From Sipunculus nudus (Eukaryota; Annelida; Sipuncula; Golfingiida; Sipunculidae), in assembly GCA_026874595.1 (NCBI GenBank), contig CM049321.1, positions 620,479-684,478 of the forward strand: 64,000 bases of DNA. The letters are read 5' to 3'. Numbering within the stretch: the stretch's first letter is position 1; each line of letters starts with the position of its first letter. A program made the translations under genes and the position numbers. Below are positions 56,600 to 64,000 of the stretch, one piece after another. The notes beneath the pieces were generated by a model. It saw only the letters and a program-made list of their open reading frames with translations. It was not told where the DNA came from and searched no databases.

Positions 56600-57690
56600 C
56601 GGGTTCCTGGTGACACCATTTGATTGGAACCCTTATGTTCACAACGCCAACTAGTCATACGAGCTGTTCTGAGCAAATGGACAAATGATAGTCCATGGGT
56701 TTTTTCCGGTGTTTGTCAGACTTTGCTGCATTAAATATTCTAAGGATTATTCTGCATTCGCATGAACACAAATATAAACTGCACTTGTCTTTTAACATTT
56801 AATAAGAAAGCATATTGTATAATATATATGGCATAGTTTAGTTAGTTTAGTATAGTAGAATACAGCCTTATAAAATATTTTATATTTATATTTAATATAT
56901 GAGTATGTAGTCGAATGTTTTTACAAAAGCATCTTTTGAGTTTACGGTCATGTAAATGTGGCTAATTTTTGAAGGGAAATCATATAACGTAGTTTTGTTG
57001 CATTTTTATACAAAAAAAGGTCACATGCATTTTGATGGCATGACATGTATACAAATTTAATTGTACATTTTCATGCTAAATTCATGATATAACAATGCAC
57101 ATTTTATCCATACGAAACGTTACATATTATTGCCATATTCTTCAGTCGATTGAACTCTGTTACACTTGTATATATTCATCCGTTACCAGGCTTTCTTCAA
57201 TTTACACACACACATATATAATTATAAAGCATGTCAGTGCAATAAGGTGACAGAAATTTGATTTATTACTTAATTCGGGCTCTTCTACTTTCCCATTTTG
57301 GTGTCAATTTTAATATCCTATTATTTGATTTGTGGTGGGCATTTCACTTAGGTCAAGTAATAGTTAATAATGTTGGATCCGTCCCTTTAAGAATATATTT
57401 CAAAAGATTTTGTAAACCTGTAATAAATTCAAAACTGGTGCCCTTTAATTCCACCAAATGAAGGTTATGTCAAGAATGTCGAGGCTATAGCCATAATGTT
57501 TATGTTTTTATGATCTCCAACCTGATCGAGAGATCCTGAAATTTAGTCAAAGTAACGTGAATGATGACAGATTTGTTATCGTTGTATCACGTTAAATGAC
57601 AGTTATCACTAATTTATTTATCTGAAAACGACTCCTATTCCCTACTTTTGACTCGGTTTTCACAGCAATCGGACTCTCAAGTGGTAGATT
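56600..57690. other. No gene recognised
   Basis: AT-rich spacer between the ZU5/UPA-like exons and the duplicated LTR-element segment. Nothing supported. Confidence 0.5.
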
Positions 57691-57695
57691 TTGAA

Positions 57696-57748
57696 GCGAA
57701 CCAAATGTGCGCGGATTTGGACTCTGGTGAAATCGGAAGATTAATAAT
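57696..57748. repeat. 53-bp direct repeat, left copy
   Basis: Starts GCGAACCAAATGTGCGCGGA and is repeated exactly at 59535-59587. The two copies bracket the duplicated LTR-element segment. After the identical 53 bp the next bases still match apart from one (ATGGA against CTGGA). Confidence 0.9.
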
Positions 57749-57794
57749 ATGGAAGTGCAGTCAAGCAGCACCCTTATAGACTGAGATTCAATAT

Positions 57795-58602
57795 TTGCTG
57801 GATAATGATTTTATTGAACCTAGTAACAGTAACTGGAGTTCACCATGTATTCTTGTGCCAAAACCTGATGGAAGTAACCGTATGTGCACAGATTATCGAA
57901 AACTGAACTCTGTCACCAAGACTGACACGTTCCACATAGTTAAATCTGAGTTTTGTCATGCACAGGTAACATTTTTGGGTCATATTGTTGGTCATGTAAA
58001 ACCTGTTGATGCTAAAATAAGTGCTATTTCTGCATTTCCTAGGCCGAAAGATAAAAAGCAAATGATGCGTTTTCTTGGTATGTTTGGACACTACCGGAAG
58101 TTTTGTCTAAATTTTTCTGCTGTAGCTGAACCTTTGACTAATTTGTTGAAGAAGAAAAAAAAGTTTGTATGGAATGTTCAGTGTGAAATGCATTTCATTA
58201 TTTGAAAGCAATTCTGCAAAGTTCACATGATTTGGTAGCTCCAGACTCTTTTGTACCTTTTAAGTTAGCTGTAGATTCTAGTGATACTGCTGCTGGTGCT
58301 GTGTTGTTAAAGAAGGCAGTGATGGCATAGATCATCCAATTTGTTATTTTTTAAGAAAGTTTAATGCAAACCAGAAAAACTACTCCACTATTGAAAACGA
58401 ATATTTGGCTTTGATTTTGGCATTGCAACATGTTGAAGTTTATGTTACCTCATCAGTCAAGCCTATCACTGTCTTCAGTGATCACAATCCCCTCACGTTC
58501 ATAAACAAGTTGAAGCATAAAAATCAAAGATTGTTGAGAAGGAGTTTGTCTTTTCAGGACTACAACTTTGAAATCAGACACATTTAAGGGAAAGACAATG
58601 TA
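57795..58602 (+). pseudogene. RT-RNase H remnant in the duplicate
   Basis: Reads LDNDFIEPSNSNWSS through DYRKLNSVTKTDTF, jumps by deletion to IVKSEFCHAQVTFLGHIVG, and carries the same later frame breaks as the first copy. An additional stop ends the RNase H frame at HI (about 58587). Confidence 0.85.
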
Positions 58603-58765
58603 CTAGCTGATTGCTTATCTAGATGTTTATGAAATGTTGTCATCGAGATGTTTATGTAATGCTGTACATAAATGATTTTTGAGATGTTGTAAAAAATTAG
58701 TGATTGTGATCGTAAAGACCGTTTTTTTTTAGAAAACATTATTTTTTTTCTTACAGGAGGGGGAG

Positions 58766-59458
58766 TGTCACAGATGTCTCTTTTATTGTGGTACATGTGT
58801 CTGTAGGCATTCGCTTTCGTGTTAGGCTCAAGCCCTGGCCACTGCTACGGCGTGTAGAGGCAAAGCGCTCGGTTTAATCCGTACTGGTTGAACTCTCGCG
58901 GAGTGTAAACACAGCGATTGCTTTCGTGCTAGTCTGGAATATTCAAGTGCACGTATATTGTTGTGTTCTCTCGATTGTTCGTGAAATAGAAGTGTCTAGA
59001 ATTTCCGGATGAGACGTTATAAATAGGGGCTGTGTTTAGAGCCGGGAGAGAGTAGAGAAATATTCCAGCGGACACAGAAGAGTATGTATTAGTTGAACTG
59101 GACTGAGAAGATTGATGTGAACTGTTCATCTGGATTATATGCTTTAAAGGACTTGTTGTTCTGTGACAGTGGTGGTTCCAGGTACTGTACACTTCATTTA
59201 CTATACTGTGAAATTGTATTGATTTGCTGTTGTACTGTTGTTATACTGTGTAATTGTATTGATTTTGTGTATTGTAATGTTAGGGTTGTTTTAAGGATAA
59301 ATTATAGTTATTTGTTAACAAAAAAAACACGGACTTCTTTATTTATTCTCCTAGACATTTCACGCTGCCTAGTGTTACAGAATCTGATTTTTTTACCTCC
59401 ATAACAGGATTTGTGCTCGTCACGACTGCGTGATCTGTTGATATTAGGTTCCGTAACA
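58766..59458 (+). repeat. LTR in the duplicate (693 bp)
   Basis: TGTCACAGATG...CCGTAACA, nearly identical to 53368-54085 but without the short internal tandem duplication. TATAAATA at 59018-59025. Confidence 0.85.
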
Positions 59459-59534
59459 AAACATATATATTTATATATAACTGACCCGATTCGAATTAAA
59501 TAGTGTTTTTCTTTGCGTAAAGGGCATATTCACC

Positions 59535-59587
59535 GCGAACCAAATGTGCGCGGATTTGGACTCTGGTGAAATCGGAAGATTAATAAT
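59535..59587. repeat. 53-bp direct repeat, right copy
   Basis: An exact match to 57696-57748. Between the duplicated segment and this repeat is a short filler AAAGGGCATATTCACC that resembles AAAGTGCATATTCACC at about 55228-55243. Confidence 0.9.
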
Positions 59588-59599
59588 CTGGACTTAAGA

Positions 59600-60340
59600 A
59601 CGCTTCAGTCTTATATTTTGTATTTTTACAAAGACGGCCCTGAAATACTTATATATTGAAATATTCTCATAAAAACTTAGCAAAGTTGACAACCTTTTTC
59701 TAAATTGCTTAACTTACAATGCAAGCAACCAAACATGGATGATTGCAAAGACGCAGTCATGCCTTATTTCCAATGTTTCGAGATTACTGGATTATGTAGG
59801 GCGTATGCTAATTTACTGTTGTTTTACTCTGATAAAAGATCTGAATATTAACAAATTTAATGTAGACGTTCAGTGATTATTGTAGATTTTTTTTGTAAAT
59901 TTTCGTCATATATTGCGAGTCTGAATAGGCTCATCTGCTGTGTAATTTAAATATTGCCCTTCAACTAATATTAAGCTTCACAGAGTGAATCGAAGGCAAT
60001 AGGATATAATTGAATAATGGGCTTAAGAATAATATCAACATATGAATGGTGTTGAAAAAAGCATGATATATGCGATATGTGCAGAACAGTACCACTGAGA
60101 CAACCTTCCGGGGTGGTTTATTTTATTCACATGTTTAAATAAAATACCATAACAAAAAAAAACATAATCTTTTAGTCCAACAGAGATGTCTGTCATGACA
60201 ATAAAGAGATTCTGCCCGTGGTATAATAGTAGAAAAGTCAAAATAGTAGATTAACCTTCAGCCTTGAAATGAAATATCTGAATGTTTCTGACTAACTTTA
60301 TACAGATATGTGGATATAACGCCCACGTTGGAATATAGAA
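59600..60340. other. No gene recognised
   Basis: AT-rich. It probably includes the 3' UTR of locus E on the minus strand (downstream of the stop at 60350). Confidence 0.4.
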
Positions 60341-60349
60341 TAAGTTCTT

Positions 60350-60632
60350 TTACAAGCTGCTTCTCCTTTTTTTCGTTTGCGTAAGTAAATCTTCCGGTTT
60401 CCTGTGGGCTACATTTAAACTGAGGGTACTTTGATAAAGTGGTCTTGGTGGCAGATCTGGGGAACTATCATTCGACGTTTCACTAGACGATTCGTTCACA
60501 ATTTTATCACAACGTCTCCTTGTTGCGTAGTATCCTACATCGTTCTCTGAGGCAGTAATCCAGCTATATGAGCGGTCTCCACCAGTACCACTCCAGGATG
60601 ATGCATTTGTTGATATAAAATCTGTTGCGTTC
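60350..60632 (-). CDS. Locus E: cytoplasmic tail exon
   Basis: Acceptor GTCAATAG/G completes the Arg codon split at the TM exon's donor. The frame is open for 94 codons to TAA at 60350-60352. It contains DRSYSWITASEND, VGYYATRRRCD, SPDLPPRPLYQS (a PPRP-type proline motif with Tyr) and a basic end QTKKRRSSL. This looks like a signalling tail with SH2/SH3-type short motifs; no enzyme domain. The exon lacks an internal start, so simple ORF callers miss it. Confidence 0.65.
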
Positions 60633-60874
60633 CTATTGACATTAACATTTAAAAATAATATGACAGGGTGAGAATATATATCGGGTGATAATTGTCCAAG
60701 GACAAGGTTAGGTAAACTCCTTGACTATGTTCATTATCTTTTAAGTGAAACAATCAGTCTGTTTAAATTTTTCATTGAAACGTCATTTCATCTTTTATTG
60801 CCAACTATCAACGCTCTTGTTAAAATTCAATAGTAGAAGTCAACGTATATATTTGATATTTAACTCAATTATAC

Positions 60875-60992
60875 CTGGACTCTTTTGATGTCAACCATAT
60901 ATGTAAAGTTAAAGCCACCATTCCAATCGCCAACATGCCGTAAAGGACTGTCAGGATGATGGATAATTTACTTACTGACACAATACCAAAAC
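60875..60992 (-). CDS. Locus E: transmembrane exon
   Basis: A 118-bp exon (TTTTATAG/GT to TCCAG/GTATAA), leading phase 1 and ending phase 2, encoding GIVSVSKLSIILTVLYGMLA and a further hydrophobic run, then HIWLTSKES. It is a single-pass segment of about 24 residues with the tail exon in phase after it. The ectodomain must lie to the right and is not identified. Confidence 0.65.
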
Positions 60993-61284
60993 CTATAAAA
61001 ACAGAATGACAACAATGCTAATTATTAGATTGATAAAGCAGTATTATGTGTATGATAAGAGGCCAGTTTTAAAACCATTCATTTTTTTTAATATTCGATA
61101 TGACTTTTTTAATCATAAATATGATGTGTATTATCAATGTTAAGCAGGCGTATACATGTATTATACATATTATTGAATAAGTGTAAAATCCAAAGTTTTT
61201 TTCTTATTATGTTAGGTTTAACCTTTAGAAACGAACTTAAATCATCACTGTAAACTCCTGGAGGGCATTGGCAGGCCTCCATGG

Positions 61285-62480
61285 AAATCTTAAAGTTGGC
61301 CATAAGGACCTATATGTTGTGAGATACTGGCTAAAAGCATGATTTTGACTACAGGGCACAAAACTTTACTGTTGGACCTAGAACCTCCAAACACATCGAG
61401 GGATGTCCCGCGGCAAATGTCACTTGAATTATGATTTTATGTAACCATGACGTATTTTCTGTAAGCTATCGGAAAAAAATTTAACACCTCGAAAGTCAGA
61501 TTCGCATAAATTGTATCCCTTAGAAATAGAATTTCTACCGCAACATCCAGATAGGTCCTTAACAAATCTCCATTGGATTCTAAAATTAGGCCATTGTGAC
61601 CCATATTCTGCCAGAAAGAGGCCACAAGCACGGTTGGACAGGGCACATTTTCTATCCATTAACCCAAGAATCTACCTACATAACATCCAGGGGTTCCTTG
61701 GCATATCCTTTTTGGGACCTGAAATTAGATCATGGTGATCTATGTTCTTCAAGCTAAGGGACAAAAACTTTTCCGCATCAAAGCATAATAAGTATTGTAT
61801 CCATTAGCTCTAGAGTCTTTAAACGTAGCATCAAGATAAATCTTAGGCATATCTCCTTGGAAACATGAAAATAGGTCAAGGGGACCTATATTCTGCGAGC
61901 ACCTAGCCTTCGCATGATTTGGAGAACCATGACTCAGACATGACATTACATATATTACAATCTAATGTAGCATCGAGGGACTTCCTTGAAAAGTCTGCTT
62001 TGAATCTTGAAATCAGGTCATATTGACCTGTATTCTGTGAGCTATAGGAAAAACCTGATTTTAGCACTGTGAATGTAGGGTGGGCATAAATCGTACTAGA
62101 AATTGGCAATGTTAGCCTATATCCTGCAAGATATTTAAAAAAAACATGCATTGAGCACTTTATATCATTTAGATTTGCACAATGTGTTACAGCTGGAACT
62201 AGAACCTGCTAATCTGATTAAGATTCTGGGGGGGGGGGGGGGGGTTAAAGATCTTCTTGGAATCCTTAAATAGGGACAATGTGACCTATAATCTGTAAGC
62301 TATGTAAAAGAACATGATTTGAGCGGTCTTTGAGTCAGATGGACACAAATCTTAGTATTTGGACGTAGATATTTTGCAAAGATTCTAAGGAGTTCAGAGG
62401 GAAAATCTTCTTGAAAACGCTAAACCAGGTCGCTGTAACCTATGTACAAAGGACTATTGGCCAAGGTCATAATTTGGAAG
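61285..62480. repeat. Degenerate ~145-bp tandem array (about nine units)
   Basis: A core resembling AGGTCAnnnTGACCTATATTCTGnnAGCTA recurs at about 61310, 61450, 61597, 61736, 61882, 62026, 62116, 62281 and 62437. Units also share 'GCATC.AG' and 'CTTGGAA' words before the core and a 'TGATTT...GCAC' part after it. Spacing is 139-165 bp except one shortened unit of about 90. Weak frames over it are incidental. Confidence 0.75.
62228..62244. repeat. G17 homopolymer
   Basis: A run of 17 G inside the tandem array, in one unit only. Confidence 0.95.
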
Positions 62481-62489
62481 ATTTTGGTA

Positions 62490-63820
62490 ATGATTTTGAC
62501 AAAGATAAAAGTTCCTGAACCAATTTTTTTACGAGATCATAACATCAATGATTAATACATGTATGTCATCAACTGTATGGCAAATCAAGCTGAGGATCAT
62601 GGCCCATTGGCCAGAAGTTGAGGTATTGCGATCCAGTGCTCTATTATATCTGATTTCGGCTTTTCAGTTAGAAAAATAATATAGAATCGAATAGCAGAAG
62701 GAATAACGAGAAATAATACGAGAAACAAGGTGTACAATTTTTATATTACAGGATATGAAGTTCCATTTAAATGAAGAAAAATAACACAATCAAGCTTTTA
62801 GTAGAGCTAATGTTACATCATGGACGAAAAGGTAATGGAATTAAGTCGACAAATCTTTAGATAAGCAGGCATTTTTTGCAGGATGATATCTTTGTGATGA
62901 TAATATGGGTCGTGGAGTGTTGTATAAGGAAGAAAACACAACATTCACACAGCCTCTATAAACTTTTTAAAGCAGGTCACTATGCCCAACTGGAGCCCCA
63001 TTAAACAGACAAAAGACTAATTCAGTCAGAAAAAATAAGGGGTCGGATTCGGAGCAAAATACTTTTTTTATCTCCGTTTTACATGACATATGAAGATATT
63101 CGAACATCAAGATATAGCACGAAATATATAATATCTTCCCCGTGACATTCCCTTATTTTAAATTGCTTCCTGATCATGTATGTACCGAACTGACCCCTGT
63201 ACGATGGTATATATTAAAGGAAGACACTATTTACCAATTGTATTACCATAAAATGGCAAGTCCGAAATAATAAACTCACTATCCGTATCCGTTTACGTAT
63301 TTTTAGGAATTGCATGATTCCGCTGTAGGATTTGTGGATACACCTTCCTTTACCATGCGGTTATTTGAATTAAGTCATTTGCTTTAATTCAGATTAACTG
63401 CTACCTCTACCCAATATATATTATTGTATATAAGATGTTTGTAATGAGCAAGATGAATGTAGTTCAAGAAGAATGTAGTGACGAACACATGCTTCTCACA
63501 AACCATCAAAAACGTTGATCAGGCAGGCCAGTATATCCAACCAAAGTACACATATCACATACGGAAAACAAATGCAGTATAAACATCGATATCGAGCATA
63601 TTACGTTATCATCCCTGTTTTACATGACATAAAAAAAATTCCGACACAAAGAAAACACAAAAATTGTGAAACTAAAAAAACAAGACTCTTTCTTGCATAT
63701 TCCCTTATAATTCCATTATATTTTAAATTGGGAGTAACCATGTACATAACTGTTTGCTTAAATAACATAATACATTATCAACAAAATAAATCATTTTATA
63801 CATAATTGGTACTGAAAAGA
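62490..63820. other. No gene recognised
   Basis: AT-rich spacer. A plus frame at 63515-63805 has no domain and is low-complexity. Confidence 0.5.
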
Positions 63821-63826
63821 CCGAAC

Positions 63827-63908
63827 CTACTGGATATTGTGGTATTCACAGAAAGTGTCTGTTCTCTTTCCTTTGACCATGTTGTTCTCTCATATCCCTT
63901 GCTTCCAC
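63827..63908 (-). CDS. Possible exon of locus E or a neighbour
   Basis: An 82-bp open segment between ATGGCAG/GT and AGTAG/GTTCGG, reading GSKGYERTTWSKEREQTLSV. It looks coding and has splice signals, but its end phase (2) does not fit the TM exon directly, so other exons would lie between. Domain not recognised. Confidence 0.3.
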
Positions 63909-64000
63909 CTGCCATAATACAAATAAGAATACATGACGCAGCTAAACCCGAACCAGGTATGTTTATCCTAAATTAGGAGTTAAAGGAGCCTTATTTGGTA

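Larger units (their letters stand above)
57753..59520 (+). mobile_element. Duplicated LTR-element segment with internal RT deletion
   Basis: Corresponds to 52010-54143: part of RT, RNase H, polypurine tract, LTR and about 55 bp of the DNA beyond that LTR. About 340 bp of the RT core (52192-52531, including YIDD) is deleted at a CA microhomology. Shared frame breaks and shared flanking host DNA show that it arose by DNA duplication, not by a new retrotransposition. Confidence 0.85.

Noticed and set aside
57696-59587. Second copy as an independent retrotransposition event
   Set aside because: Shared inactivating frame breaks, shared host DNA beyond the LTR and 53-bp flanking repeats fit DNA duplication instead.
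61429-62151. Minus- and plus-strand open frames over 61.4-62.2 kb
   Set aside because: They lie within the degenerate tandem array and repeat with its period; no protein-level constraint is visible.

Overview
The window is animal (metazoan) nuclear DNA. It is AT-rich, with intron-split genes carrying ordinary GT-AG sites, many long (TA)n microsatellites, several decayed LINEs, a Ty3/gypsy-type LTR element and a piggyBac-like MITE. The host-type genes (C-type lectin-like, PAN/apple, C1q-like and ZU5/UPA-like modules) are of the kind that expand in marine invertebrates such as molluscs, brachiopods and lancelets. The sequence alone does not fix the phylum. No bacterial-style operon, CRISPR array, rRNA or confident tRNA was seen.

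Layout. 1-8.5 kb: a degenerate LINE on + (LINE-A) inserted into a second LINE on - (LINE-B), followed by a near-perfect 2,094-bp tandem duplication. 9.1-33.3 kb: a minus-strand cluster of lectin-type receptor loci, read right to left. Locus A (33.3-29.3 kb) has a signal peptide, two CTLDs and a stalk, all open. Locus B (24.7-20.8 kb) has two CTLDs, a stalk, a TM segment and a Tyr-containing tail, with three single-base indels. Locus C (19.3-16.5 kb) has a CTLD, a TM segment and a ZU5-like then UPA-like cytoplasmic region, with stops and frameshifts. Locus D (12.55-10.0 kb) has an N-terminal hydrophobic anchor and a ZU5/UPA-like region. Locus F (9.6-9.2 kb) is a signal-peptide exon plus a CTLD scrap. 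33.3-45 kb: mostly non-coding, with plus-strand lectin exons at 39.9-40.6 kb and a minus-strand lectin locus H at 44.8-43.1 kb. 48.3-49.5 kb: a third LINE fragment. 50.1-50.9 kb: a piggyBac-like MITE. 51.2-54.1 kb: an LTR element with integrase sequence upstream of reverse transcriptase (Gmr1-like order). 54.3-56.6 kb: ZU5/UPA-like exons on - and a PAN plus C1q-like gene with three in-frame stops on +. 57.7-59.6 kb: a DNA-level duplicate of part of the LTR element between 53-bp direct repeats. 60.3-61.0 kb: TM and cytoplasmic-tail exons of another receptor (locus E). 61.3-62.5 kb: a degenerate ~145-bp tandem array carrying an AGGTCA-type palindrome in most units.

How it fits together. Extracellular lectin exons are flanked by phase-1 introns. 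The TM exon of locus C converts phase 1 to phase 0, and the intracellular ZU5/UPA-like exons are phase 0. This modular layout would let lectin ectodomains be joined to UNC5/PIDD-like signalling tails. I regard this CTLD-TM-ZU5/UPA family as the most interesting candidate system here. Exon boundaries and domain calls were worked out by eye from splice signals, reading phase and motif resemblance. None was checked by database search.
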